Assembly (NCBI GenBank): GCA_034189725.1
Contig: JAXHUK010000131.1
Span: 1 to 9,160, forward strand
Reading direction: 5' to 3'
Source of the DNA: JAXHUK01 sp034189725
Lineage (GTDB): Bacteria; Chloroflexota; Dehalococcoidia; SZUA-161
Length of the DNA stretch: 9,160 bases
A program made the position numbers and the translations under genes. Positions 1 to 6,826 of this stretch are shown here, one piece after another; within the stretch, counting starts at the first letter, position 1, and every line of letters starts with the position of its first letter. The notes under the pieces are model-generated. The model searched no databases and had not been told where the DNA came from. It saw only the letters and a list, made by a program, of their open reading frames with translations.

Positions 1-2
1 TG

Positions 3-350
3 GGAATCCATGCTACCCTGGATATCGAGAGAAGAATGCGTTTAGGCCCCAATGCACGATATGTAAGTGAAATAGACTACACGGTCGACGAATCCCAGAA
101 AGAAGTATTCTATCGCTCGGTGAAAGCATTTCTCCCGTTCATTGACTACGATGACCTGGAGCCGGAGATGGCAGGCATCAGACCCAAGCTTCAAGGTCCC
201 GGGGAGAGTTTCAGGGACTTTGTTATCAGACACGAGCGGGATAGGGGCTTGCCCGGATTCATAAACCTGATTGGTATCGAGTCGCCAGGATTAACGAGTT
301 CACCAGCGATAGCACGACGTGTAGCGAACATGGTTAACGAACTACTATAG
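3..350 (+). CDS. L-2-hydroxyglutarate dehydrogenase/oxidase-like FAD protein, C-terminal part
   Basis: The reading frame is open from the window edge (first full codon at 3) to TAG at 348-350, so the N-terminal FAD-binding Rossmann part lies outside the window. About 115 residues remain. They show the C-terminal signature of LhgO/L2HGDH-type FAD oxidoreductases (DAO superfamily): G-I-H-A-T-L-D near the start, IDYTVDES, AGIRPKL, a DFVI segment, and the terminal block NLIGIESPGLTSSPAIA, which in this family helps close the FAD and substrate site. Family members oxidise L-2-hydroxyglutarate or a related 2-hydroxy acid to the 2-oxo acid and pass electrons to O2 or a membrane/quinone carrier. The substrate cannot be fixed from this fragment. 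The gene is followed by 229 bp with no clear hairpin before the next gene on the same strand, so co-transcription is possible. Family assignment is fairly secure; the exact substrate is not. Confidence 0.8.
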   Translation, partial: GIHATLDIERRMRLGPNARYVSEIDYTVDESQKEVFYRSVKAFLPFIDYDDLEPEMAGIRPKLQGPGESFRDFVIRHERDRGLPGFINLIGIESPGLTSSPAIARRVANMVNELL

Positions 351-579
351 ATAACTGGCATAGGTAGCGCTCCCAAAAGGAACATCTATGGTAAGTCAAC
401 TCACGAAACCGATAGGGAGGTATTCAGCAAGCTTCTCTGAGGAATTAAAGAGACAAAACAAAAGGAGGTGGGGACTTAGAAATTTCAGCACGTGACCGCC
501 GCGAGTGAGAGGTTTTTAAACCTGTCCAGAAGCGGTATATGGAAAAAGTCCGAAACAGAAACAAAAGGGAGAGGTGAAT
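351..579 (+). other. Intergenic leader before the glutamate-synthase-like gene
   Basis: This 229-bp gap holds no convincing gene. It contains a strong but unused Shine-Dalgarno-like AAAGGAGGTGG around 459-469, whose nearest in-phase starts terminate at once. It also contains a short dyad, AGGTTT-TT-AAACCT, at 510-523, which could be an operator or a weak hairpin. A 35-codon reading frame (388-495, ATG preceded by AAAAGGAAC) resembles nothing I recognise and is not called as a gene. I see no good -35/-10 pair, so the downstream gene may be read from an upstream promoter. Confidence 0.4.
567..574 (+). promoter_or_regulatory. Ribosome binding site that sets the start at 580
   Basis: GGGAGAGG lies 5 nt before ATG 580. 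A GTG at 574 is also in frame but would overlap this Shine-Dalgarno sequence, so ATG 580 is preferred (two residues shorter). Confidence 0.65.
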
Positions 580-2172
580 ATGAATTTACAAAGACCAAAT
601 GCAAACGAAGCGACCAGAACGAGCAATCGTTCCCGAAGTGTAGTGCCCATGAGTGGCCTCTGCACCCGTTGCCTCGACGGCTGTACAGGGAACTGTGAAG
701 TATTCCAGGCAACATTCCGTGGCCGAGAACTAATCTATCCCGGGCCTTTTGGTGACGTTACCGCTGGGGGCGACAAGGATTACCCCATTGATTACTCCCA
801 TCTCAATATCCAGGGATACGCCCTGGGTGCCGAGGGGCTACCCCCAGGTGTCGTCGGAGGGCCTGATACCGCTACATTCCCCTCTGTAACCACAGAGACG
901 GAATACGGCTGGGACATCAAGGTCAAGATGAAGGTTCCTATATTCACCGGCGCTCTGGGTTCGACAGAGATCGCCCGCAAGAACTGGGAGCATTTCGCAA
1001 TCGGCGCTGCTATCAGTGGTGTTACCCTGGTCTGTGGCGAAAACGTTTGTGGTATCGACCCTCTACTTGAGCGTGACGCCAACGGCAAGGTCGTCTCAGC
1101 ACCTGATATGGATCGCCGCATCGAGACCTATCGACGTTACCACCAGGGATACGGTGAAATTCTGGTCCAGCTCAACGTCGAAGACACCAGATTAGGGGTC
1201 GCTGAATATGTCCACAATAAGCACGGCCTCGAAACTATTGAGTTGAAATGGGGGCAGGGCGCAAAATGCATCGGCGGTGAGATCAAGGTCAGCAGCCTGG
1301 AACGAGCATTAGAACTTCAGAAACGCGGTTACATCGTTACCCCTGATCCTTCGAACCCTGTCAACCAGGCGGCATTCAAGAGTGGCGCCATCAAGGAGTT
1401 TGAACGCCACAGCCGCCTCGGTTTCATCGATGAGGAAGGGTTCTATGCCGAAGTCCAGCGATTACGGAATATAGGATTCAAACGCATTACCTTGAAAACC
1501 GGTGCCTATGGCCTTCGTGAGCTTGCCATGGCTATCAAATGGGGCTCAAAGGCCAAGATCGACCTGCTCACGATAGATGGCGCCCCCGGCGGTACCGGTA
1601 TGAGTCCCTGGCGGATGATGGAGGAATGGGGAATGCCCAGCCTCTATCTCCATTCAGCGGCTTATGAGTTCGCCGCGAAGCTGGCTACCAGGGGAGAACG
1701 GCCACCTGACATGGCCTTTGCTGGCGCATTCAGCAGCGAGGATGGCGTGTTCAAGGCACTGGCCCTCGGCGCACCGTTTAGCAAGGCAATATGCATGGGC
1801 CGAGCATTGATGATTCCCGGTATGGTGGGCAAGAATATCGAGCAATGGCTCAAAGATAGCAAGTTACCCAATACCGTCGGAAAATTCGGCACGACACCAG
1901 AGGAGATCTTTGTAAATTACGAAGATGTGGCTGATATGGTTGGTAGGAACGAAATAAAGAACATCCCCCTCGGAGCCATAGGAATCTACAGCTACTCCGA
2001 GAAAATTAAAGTGGGATTGCAGCAGTTGATGGCAGGTGCAAGGTGCTTTAGCGTGCCCTCAATAACACGGCGCGAGCTTATGTCCCTCACCGAGGAATGT
2101 GCTAAAGTAACCGGAATACCCTACCTCATGGACGCCTACAGAGACGAGGCGATGAAGATACTCGAAGGCTAA
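580..2172 (+). CDS. FMN-binding glutamate-synthase-like protein (stand-alone GltB central/FMN domain)
   Basis: The product has 530 residues. Most of it is a Glu_synthase (FMN-binding TIM barrel, PF01645-type) domain. The phosphate/FMN loop is visible at about residues 332-344 (IDGAPGGTGMSP), preceded by a VKMKVPIFTGALGSTEI block, WGQGAKCIGGEIK, and a LKTGAYG strand. There is no N-terminal class II amidotransferase domain, so ammonia release from glutamine would need another protein. The N-terminus has four cysteines, C28-x2-C31-x3-C35-x3-C39, which look like a metal or Fe-S site. After the FMN loop, where classical GltB has three closely spaced Cys for its [3Fe-4S] cluster, this protein reads ICMGRALMIPGMVGKN and lacks them. 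It could form glutamate from 2-oxoglutarate, but members of this divergent group may act on other substrates, as the N-methylglutamate synthase FMN subunit does. It converges on the NADH-module operon and shares its terminator hairpin. The family is sure; the reaction is not. Confidence 0.85.
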   Translation: MNLQRPNANEATRTSNRSRSVVPMSGLCTRCLDGCTGNCEVFQATFRGRELIYPGPFGDVTAGGDKDYPIDYSHLNIQGYALGAEGLPPGVVGGPDTATFPSVTTETEYGWDIKVKMKVPIFTGALGSTEIARKNWEHFAIGAAISGVTLVCGENVCGIDPLLERDANGKVVSAPDMDRRIETYRRYHQGYGEILVQLNVEDTRLGVAEYVHNKHGLETIELKWGQGAKCIGGEIKVSSLERALELQKRGYIVTPDPSNPVNQAAFKSGAIKEFERHSRLGFIDEEGFYAEVQRLRNIGFKRITLKTGAYGLRELAMAIKWGSKAKIDLLTIDGAPGGTGMSPWRMMEEWGMPSLYLHSAAYEFAAKLATRGERPPDMAFAGAFSSEDGVFKALALGAPFSKAICMGRALMIPGMVGKNIEQWLKDSKLPNTVGKFGTTPEEIFVNYEDVADMVGRNEIKNIPLGAIGIYSYSEKIKVGLQQLMAGARCFSVPSITRRELMSLTEECAKVTGIPYLMDAYRDEAMKILEG

Positions 2173-2191
2173 ATCCATCAGCAAGAGTGAA

Positions 2192-2226
2192 TAGAAGGGG
2201 CTTCGCCGCTGGCGAAGCCCCTTCTA
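2192..2226. terminator. Bidirectional hairpin between convergent genes
   Basis: A perfect 16-bp inverted repeat (2192-2207 with 2211-2226) encloses a 3-nt GCT loop, with a GGGGCTTCGCC arm. It lies 19 nt after the stop of the plus-strand gene and 8 nt after the stop of the minus-strand operon. Neither side has a proper U-tract, so it may act by mRNA 3'-end protection or factor-assisted termination rather than as a textbook intrinsic terminator. Confidence 0.75.
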
Positions 2227-2234
2227 CGGGATTC

Positions 2235-2921
2235 TTACGCATAGCGTCCGCAGCCGAAACCTTCGCCCAGTTGGCACCACGTGCAGCTACCCACCGTCTC
2301 GTCGGCGATCAAAAGCTGCGATTCACAGTTGCCGCAGAGGCGTTCCTCACCGGGTTTCATAGGACCATCACAGGGAGTAATGGTCATGGGACAAAGCTGG
2401 ATGCAATTGCCACATTGCTTACAGAAATCGGGGCGTATGCCGAAGGGGTAGTCCACGTGACGGTCCCTCCCCCGTCCCACAAAGCCAATGGCCCGGGCTT
2501 TCCAGACCTCGGTGCAAACACGCACACAACGTCCACACAAAACACAGTCCTCATTCCGAAACGGATAGCGGACCTCCTTGACCCCACAGCGCACGGCGAT
2601 GTCCTGAATAGCACGGGAGTTAGGGGCTTGAGCCACCAGCAGCTCTGCGAGGTTGCGGCGCAGTTTGCGGATCTTGTCTGTATTAGTCATTATCACCATG
2701 CCCTCTTCCACGTACAAGGTGCAAGAAGTGGTGACCTTGGAACGGCCGTTGACCACGTGTTCGACAATGCAAAGCCGGCATGCGCCGATGTCGGACAGAT
2801 AGGGAACATGGCACAGATGGGGAATACAGATGCCGTACTCGATTGCAGTGTCGAGCACGCTGTTCCCCTTGGGCGCGCGAATGATGGCTCCATCAATGCT
2901 AACGTTGACATATTGCAGCAT
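2235..2921 (-). CDS. HoxU/NuoG-N-terminus-like iron-sulfur subunit of the NADH module
   Basis: The product has 228 residues. Residues 1-75 are a plant-type [2Fe-2S] ferredoxin domain with ligands C37, C48, C51 and C67 (C-x10-C-x2-C-x15-C). Residues 80-115 keep the linker helix of NuoG/HydA-type proteins (KLRRNLAELLVAQAP), but the H-x3-C-x2-C-x5-C cluster site normally found there is absent. Residues 126-136 and 167-177 give two [4Fe-4S] ferredoxin motifs (C126/129/132/136; C167/170/173/177). The C-terminus adds C196-x2-C199, C213-x2-C216 and C224, suggesting an extra zinc or Fe-S site. Such subunits carry electrons between a NuoEF-type NADH/FMN unit and a catalytic partner (hydrogenase, formate dehydrogenase). 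Here the chain ends without a catalytic domain. It is the last gene of the operon, 17 nt after nuoF, with GAGGT as ribosome binding site. Cytoplasmic: no signal peptide or membrane segment. Confidence 0.82.
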   Translation of the reverse strand: MLQYVNVSIDGAIIRAPKGNSVLDTAIEYGICIPHLCHVPYLSDIGACRLCIVEHVVNGRSKVTTSCTLYVEEGMVIMTNTDKIRKLRRNLAELLVAQAPNSRAIQDIAVRCGVKEVRYPFRNEDCVLCGRCVRVCTEVWKARAIGFVGRGRDRHVDYPFGIRPDFCKQCGNCIQLCPMTITPCDGPMKPGEERLCGNCESQLLIADETVGSCTWCQLGEGFGCGRYA

Positions 2922-2938
2922 ATTACTACCTCGTTTTC

Positions 2939-4792
2939 TCAGAAGACTCGTATCGCATCAGAATTGCATTCGCTTTGGCAGATCCCGCATTTCTGACAGA
3001 GTTGGGTGTTAATTACATGCACCTCTTTTTTGCTGCCGGTGATAGCATTGTGCACGCATCCTCGTAGACATATTCCGCAGCCATTACACTTCTCCGGATC
3101 AATCCAGTATGTAATCAGAGCCTTGCACACCCCGGCCGGACATTTCTTTTCATTGATGTGCGCCTCGTATTCCGGACGGAAATAACGCAAGGTGGAGAGT
3201 ACCGGATTGGGCGCGGTCTTACCCAGCCCGCACAGAGCAGTCTGGGAGACCGTGTCTGCCAACTCCTCCAGGAGATCAAGCTGCTCCAATCTTCCACGGC
3301 CTTCGGTGATGTCATTGATTATCTCGAGCATGCGGTCAATTCCAATTCGGCAAGGCAGGCACTTGCCACACGACTCGTCCTGCAGGAATGTCAGAAAATA
3401 CTTGGCCACGTCCACCATGCAAGTTCCCTCATCCATCACCACCATACCACCGGAACCGATCATGGAGCCGGCTTCGGAGAGCACATCGAAGTCGACTGCG
3501 AGGTCAAACTTATCCAGCGGAAGACACCCACCTGATGGTCCGCCGGTCTGAACCGCCTTGATCGCCTTACCGTTGACTGCGCCGCCGCCGATGTCAAAAA
3601 CCACATTGTGGATAGGCGTGCCCATGGCAACTTCAACCAGGCCAGTGTTCTTGATGTGACCGGTAAGAGCGAGTATCTTGGTTCCCCCACTCCTGTTCGA
3701 CCCCTTCGAGGCAAACCATGATGAACCATGTAAGATGATGGGTGGGACGTTAGCCCAGGTCTCGACGTTATTGAGGATCGTGGGCTTGTGATAAAGACCG
3801 TCCACCACGGTATGGACGTCCTTGGGCCGGGGCTCACCGACTTTGCCTTCTATGGAAGCCATAAGGGATGTCGATTCTCCGCAGACGAAAGCCCCTCCAC
3901 CCCTGGAGATGTCCACGTCGAACGAGAATGACGAGCCCATTATGTTGTCGCCGAGGAGACCGAGTTCGCGAGCTTGCTCGACCGCGATCCTGGCATGCTT
4001 GACCGCGAGCGGATATTCGTTACGGACGTACACGTATCCTTTACGAGCGCCGACAGCCCAAGCGCCGATCATCATGCCTTCTAGAATTAGATGCGGATTA
4101 CCCTCGAGTATGCACCGGTCCATATATGCACCGGGGTCGCCCTCGTCTGCGTTGCAGATTACGTACTTTTCGTCACCAGGCGCCTCCCAACACTCATTCC
4201 ATTTGCGCCCGGTCGGGAAGCCACCCCCACCACGTCCCCGCAGCCTTGAGGCCGTAATCTCATTGATAATCCCCTCCGAGGACATGGCATGGAGCGCTTT
4301 GGCGAGAGCAGAATATCCACCGGCAACGATGTAATCCTCGATCGAGCAGGGGTCGACCAGGCGGTTCTGGGACATGATCTGTCGATCCTGCGCCCTGTAA
4401 AAGGGAATCTCCGACTCAGTATAGGCTACCTTACCAGTGATCGGGTCCGTGTAAAGCAGCCTCTCGACTAACTCCCCATTCATTATGGTCTGGTGAACGA
4501 TCTCGAAAGCATCTTCCGGCGAGATGTGGCAATAAAATATATTGCCCGGCTCAATGATGATGACGGGACCTTGCTCGCAAAAACCGTGGCATCCGGTGAC
4601 ACACAGGCGTACGCTCAGATCAAGTCCCTGACTGGAGAGTTCGTGCCTCATCGCATCAATAACAGCCTGGGCACGCGAGGCCTGACAGCCGGTTCCCCCG
4701 CATACCATCATCGTAGTGGTAATAGATTGCCGTTGCTCCCGGAGCCGCTCCCGCAGGTGTTCCACTTCGCGGATACTATTGAGCCTCGTCAT
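2939..4792 (-). CDS. NuoF/HydB-like NADH- and FMN-binding subunit
   Basis: The product has 617 residues from ATG 4792, which has GGAGGA 8 nt upstream; an in-frame start at 4831 lies inside the upstream gene and is disfavoured. Domains in order: a thioredoxin-like [2Fe-2S] domain (C31-x4-C36, C68-x3-C72 in GCHGFCEQGP); the NuoF flavoprotein core with the FMN/NADH glycine loop GRGGGGFPTGRKW (about 186-198) and NADEGDPGAYMDR (214-226); an SLBB-like part (about 370-440); the NuoF [4Fe-4S] site C475-x2-C478-x2-C481 plus C521; and a C-terminal two-[4Fe-4S] ferredoxin domain (C569/572/575/579 and C599/602/605/609). This is the layout of HydB of bifurcating hydrogenases and related NADH:acceptor modules: it oxidises NADH, or reduces NAD+, through FMN and passes electrons along Fe-S clusters. 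Its start overlaps the nuoE-like stop by 17 nt, implying translational coupling. All cofactor motifs look intact. Confidence 0.92.
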   Translation of the reverse strand: MTRLNSIREVEHLRERLREQRQSITTTMMVCGGTGCQASRAQAVIDAMRHELSSQGLDLSVRLCVTGCHGFCEQGPVIIIEPGNIFYCHISPEDAFEIVHQTIMNGELVERLLYTDPITGKVAYTESEIPFYRAQDRQIMSQNRLVDPCSIEDYIVAGGYSALAKALHAMSSEGIINEITASRLRGRGGGGFPTGRKWNECWEAPGDEKYVICNADEGDPGAYMDRCILEGNPHLILEGMMIGAWAVGARKGYVYVRNEYPLAVKHARIAVEQARELGLLGDNIMGSSFSFDVDISRGGGAFVCGESTSLMASIEGKVGEPRPKDVHTVVDGLYHKPTILNNVETWANVPPIILHGSSWFASKGSNRSGGTKILALTGHIKNTGLVEVAMGTPIHNVVFDIGGGAVNGKAIKAVQTGGPSGGCLPLDKFDLAVDFDVLSEAGSMIGSGGMVVMDEGTCMVDVAKYFLTFLQDESCGKCLPCRIGIDRMLEIINDITEGRGRLEQLDLLEELADTVSQTALCGLGKTAPNPVLSTLRYFRPEYEAHINEKKCPAGVCKALITYWIDPEKCNGCGICLRGCVHNAITGSKKEVHVINTQLCQKCGICQSECNSDAIRVF

Positions 4793-5267
4793 TTTGACTA
4801 TCCTCCGTTTTCTGGCGGCTAAGGGTGTCAATCAGTTTTCGGAGCTTCCCTGGGGTCATATGGTGATGATAGGATCCGTTTTCCGTAACGATCGGACCCA
4901 GTGCGCAAGCACCCAGGCAGTTGACTTGTTCAACGGAGAAAAGACCGTCTGCGGTCACCTCTTCTGGTTTAACTCCGAGTTGGCCGGTAGCCTGGTCGAG
5001 AAGAAGGCGAGCGCCCCGGACGTGACAGGCTGTCCCCATGCACATGGTCAGTACATTCTTGCCGGATGGGTTTAATCGAAAGGCCTTATAAAAGGAAGCC
5101 GCACTGTAGACTTCTATAAGCGGTACCCCGAGACCATGGGCCACGGACCTCATAGTCTCTTCGGAAATGTAACCGTAGTTTTTCTGGGCATCCTGGAGCA
5201 CTTCGATGAGTTGATTTGGTTGACTGCGACGTCCTTCCAGGATTTGATCGAGCGTTTGGGGGGGCAT
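4776..5267 (-). CDS. NuoE/HoxE-like [2Fe-2S] subunit
   Basis: The product has 163 residues, the usual length for the 24-kDa (NuoE) family. The N-terminal helical part contains LIEVLQDAQKNYGYI and GVPLIEVYSAASFYKAF, both hallmarks of the family. The thioredoxin-fold part carries the [2Fe-2S] ligands C76-x4-C81 and C117-x3-C121 (CLGAC). In complex I, HoxEFUYH and HydABC this subunit sits on NuoF/HydB and takes part in NADH oxidation or flavin-based bifurcation. ATG 5267 is preceded by AGGAGG at 5-nt spacing, one of the best ribosome sites in the window. It is the first gene of the nuoE-nuoF-hoxU-like operon and is divergent from the regulator at 5437. Confidence 0.9.
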   Translation of the reverse strand: MPPQTLDQILEGRRSQPNQLIEVLQDAQKNYGYISEETMRSVAHGLGVPLIEVYSAASFYKAFRLNPSGKNVLTMCMGTACHVRGARLLLDQATGQLGVKPEEVTADGLFSVEQVNCLGACALGPIVTENGSYHHHMTPGKLRKLIDTLSRQKTEDSQNDEAQ

Positions 5268-5293
5268 GTTAACCTCCTTTGACGGGAGTTTGC

Positions 5294-5322
5294 TTGATTA
5301 ATGAAAAAATAACTGATAGTAT
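5294..5322 (+). promoter_or_regulatory. Candidate promoter of the LuxR-type regulator
   Basis: TTGATT (5294-5299) and TAGTAT (5317-5322) are spaced 17 nt apart on the plus strand. Transcription would start near 5330, giving a leader of about 105 nt. It overlaps the divergent operon promoter, so the two could be mutually exclusive. Both boxes match only 4 of 6 consensus positions. Confidence 0.28.
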
Positions 5323-5334
5323 CGGTGGTGTAAA
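5306..5334 (-). promoter_or_regulatory. Candidate promoter of the NADH-module operon
   Basis: On the minus strand, TTTACA (5334-5329) and TATTTT (5311-5306) are separated by 17 nt, about 40 nt before the nuoE-like start codon. The -35 is a good match and the -10 moderate. An imperfect dyad, ACTGATA-G-TATCGGT (5312-5326, one mismatch), fills the spacer, as an operator might. This is a motif call by eye only. Confidence 0.35.
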
Positions 5335-5349
5335 TACGGAATAAATGCA

Positions 5350-5375
5350 CCTATTTTGCCTATAAAAAATAGGCA
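5350..5375. promoter_or_regulatory. Operator-like inverted repeats in the divergent promoter region
   Basis: TGCCTAT-AAAAA-ATAGGCA (5357-5363 and 5369-5375) is a perfect 7-bp dyad with a 5-bp A-tract spacer. A third related half-site, CACCTAT, occurs at 5349-5355 and forms an overlapping dyad CCTATTTT/AAAATAGG (5350-5357, 5366-5373). It lies upstream of the candidate minus-strand -35, a position expected for an activator of the nuoE-like gene. The neighbouring LuxR-type protein is the natural candidate binder (inference). Confidence 0.45.
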
Positions 5376-5436
5376 CTAAATGGCCCATATATGACCGTAA
5401 TTAGTTCAAAACAGACAGTCAGGGGGAAATGACCTA

Positions 5437-6411
5437 ATGGAAAACGAAAAAACTCCCACGTCTCCAAACGACGATTGGCATTTGCCTTTTCCCTCGAAGG
5501 ACTTAGCCATCTTGTGGCGGATCCCGTTTCCCACCGAAACCGAGCCCCATGAGGTCGAGAGCGCTCTACGCGAGCGTATTAAGGAGTTGAACTGCCTTTA
5601 TGGGATTTCCCAACTGGCCGAGCGCTATTTATATTCTCTCGACGATCTTATCCAGGAGCTTGTGAACTTCCTGCCCTATTCATGGCAGTATCCTGAGATT
5701 ACCTGTGCCAGAATTATCTTTAAGGGGAAAACCTACACGAGCGATAGATTTAAGGTGACTAACTGGCGGCATTCGTCGCGGATCTACATGTATCATGAGG
5801 CTGTCGGTGAGTGTAGTATTTTTTACCTGGAAGAACGCCCGCCGGCGGATGAGGGCCCTTTTCTGAGAGAAGAGCGCGCTCTGCTTGACGCGGTGGCTGA
5901 GCAGATCGGCACCATTGCCACCAGGATATCGGCTGATTTTGAATTACAGGAGACCAACCGACAATTGACCCTGGAACGCGAAGCATTGCAGGAGTCCAAC
6001 ACCGCTCTACGAATAATCCTGGCTCGCATTGAGCAAGAGAAACAAGAAATCCACCGGGATATTAAAATGAACGTGGAAAAAATTCTGATGCCCATCCTGC
6101 AAGCCTTGACCATTCAACTACCCCCAGCCCTGACAAAATACGTGGAGATTCTCCAGACTAACCTGGAGGAAATCACCTCGCCGTTCATCAGCAAACTGTC
6201 CCTTTCCTACCATTCGATGACACCGACCGAGATCGCTATCTGCAACATGATACGGAACGGAATGCACACCAAAGAAATCGCCGAGGCGCGGGGCGTGTCT
6301 GAGGCCACTATCAACCGTCACAGAGAAAAGATTCGCCGCAAACTCAAGATCACCAACCAGGATGTTAACCTCGCGACTTTCCTGCAATCGAGCATGTGGG
6401 AGGAAAAATAG
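5437..6411 (+). CDS. GAF-like / coiled-coil / LuxR-type HTH transcriptional regulator
   Basis: The product has 324 residues. Residues about 44-165 look like a divergent GAF-type sensor domain (start LRERIKELNCLYGIS, end GECSIFYLEERPP and EERALLDAVAEQI). Residues about 168-225 form a long heptad-rich coiled coil (ETNRQLTLEREALQ onward). Residues 261-307 are a LuxR/GerE-family helix-turn-helix: MTPTEIAICNMIRNG, TKEIAEARGVSEATINRHRE and KIRRKLKI. No receiver domain, signal peptide or membrane segment is seen, so it should sense a cytoplasmic small molecule or redox state rather than being phosphorylated. ATG 5437 follows AGGGGG at 10-nt spacing, a slightly long gap; a minimal ATG-ACC-TAA frame sits at 5429, just before it. 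It is divergent from the NADH-module operon across 169 bp with dyads, so it probably regulates that operon and itself. The GAF assignment rests on pattern only; the HTH is clear. Confidence 0.82.
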   Translation: MENEKTPTSPNDDWHLPFPSKDLAILWRIPFPTETEPHEVESALRERIKELNCLYGISQLAERYLYSLDDLIQELVNFLPYSWQYPEITCARIIFKGKTYTSDRFKVTNWRHSSRIYMYHEAVGECSIFYLEERPPADEGPFLREERALLDAVAEQIGTIATRISADFELQETNRQLTLEREALQESNTALRIILARIEQEKQEIHRDIKMNVEKILMPILQALTIQLPPALTKYVEILQTNLEEITSPFISKLSLSYHSMTPTEIAICNMIRNGMHTKEIAEARGVSEATINRHREKIRRKLKITNQDVNLATFLQSSMWEEK

Positions 6412-6724
6412 AAGCCAGATTTTCCATATCAACCTGGCAATGTGTCATGAGCCGTCCACATCATCTACTGAGGGGAGCAGGCGAGAATACCGGGGAGGAA
6501 CATGCCCGCAAGAGCCATATAAAAGTGGTAATGGAAAGGTATACTGCTCAATATGAATGGTATCAAATGCGGTCAGCTTTTATAGCGGGGCTTGGCCAGC
6601 CGAATCTTTATCCGTGACGCTATCGAGAGCATGTACAAATTACAATTGATCAAGCAGGTATCCCAGGAGGTGATGAACCGCCCCCATGCCATTCTCGCGA
6701 TGACTATAACCCCACCGCTCGCCA
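6412..6724. other. Stretch without a supported gene, upstream of tRNA-Lys
   Basis: After the regulator stop I see no clear terminator. A plus-strand open frame runs from about 6586 to the TGA at 6763-6765 and has an internal ATG at 6631. It gives about 44-58 residues of plausible composition (KLQLIKQVSQEVMNRP), but it runs through the tRNA promoter and matches no family I know. It may be a gene remnant or chance. Confidence 0.4.
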
Positions 6725-6754
6725 TTGACAGAATACGGCTGGAACAGGTACAAT
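6725..6754 (+). promoter_or_regulatory. Promoter of tRNA-Lys
   Basis: TTGACA (6725-6730, perfect) and TACAAT (6749-6754, 5 of 6) are separated by 18 nt, making this the strongest sigma-70-type promoter in the window. Transcription would begin near 6761, giving a 5' leader of about 65 nt before the tRNA. That leader includes a small hairpin AGTGC-GAAA-GCACT (6792-6805) that RNases would remove. Confidence 0.72.
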
Positions 6755-6826
6755 CAGCATGGTGATACACAAGACCTCTACTCTGCAAAGCAGTGCGAAA
6801 GCACTCCCCCGCGAACTGGTAATTGT

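Noticed and set aside
388..495. 35-codon plus-strand frame with a fair ribosome site
   Set aside because: It matches no known family, is very short, and its composition does not exceed what chance gives in a leader region.
492..698. 68-codon GTG-started frame overlapping the start of the glutamate-synthase-like gene
   Set aside because: It overlaps the well-supported gene in another frame, has no ribosome site at proper spacing and no recognisable motif.
2187..2996. 269-codon plus-strand frame opposite the HoxU-like gene
   Set aside because: It is the antisense shadow of a gene whose cysteine motifs, start and operon context are clear; its own translation has no domain.
3822..4334. 170-codon plus-strand frame opposite the NuoF-like gene
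   Set aside because: It lies antisense to the conserved NADH/FMN core and is rich in Ser/Pro/Arg, as expected of a shadow frame.
2235..5267. Complete bifurcating [FeFe]-hydrogenase or respiratory complex I locus
   Set aside because: Only the NADH-input subunits are present. No H-cluster motif, NiFe site, membrane subunits or other Nuo genes occur in the window.
6586..6765. Plus-strand frame of about 58 codons before tRNA-Lys
   Set aside because: It runs through a near-perfect TTGACA/TACAAT promoter for the tRNA, has no ribosome site and no family resemblance.
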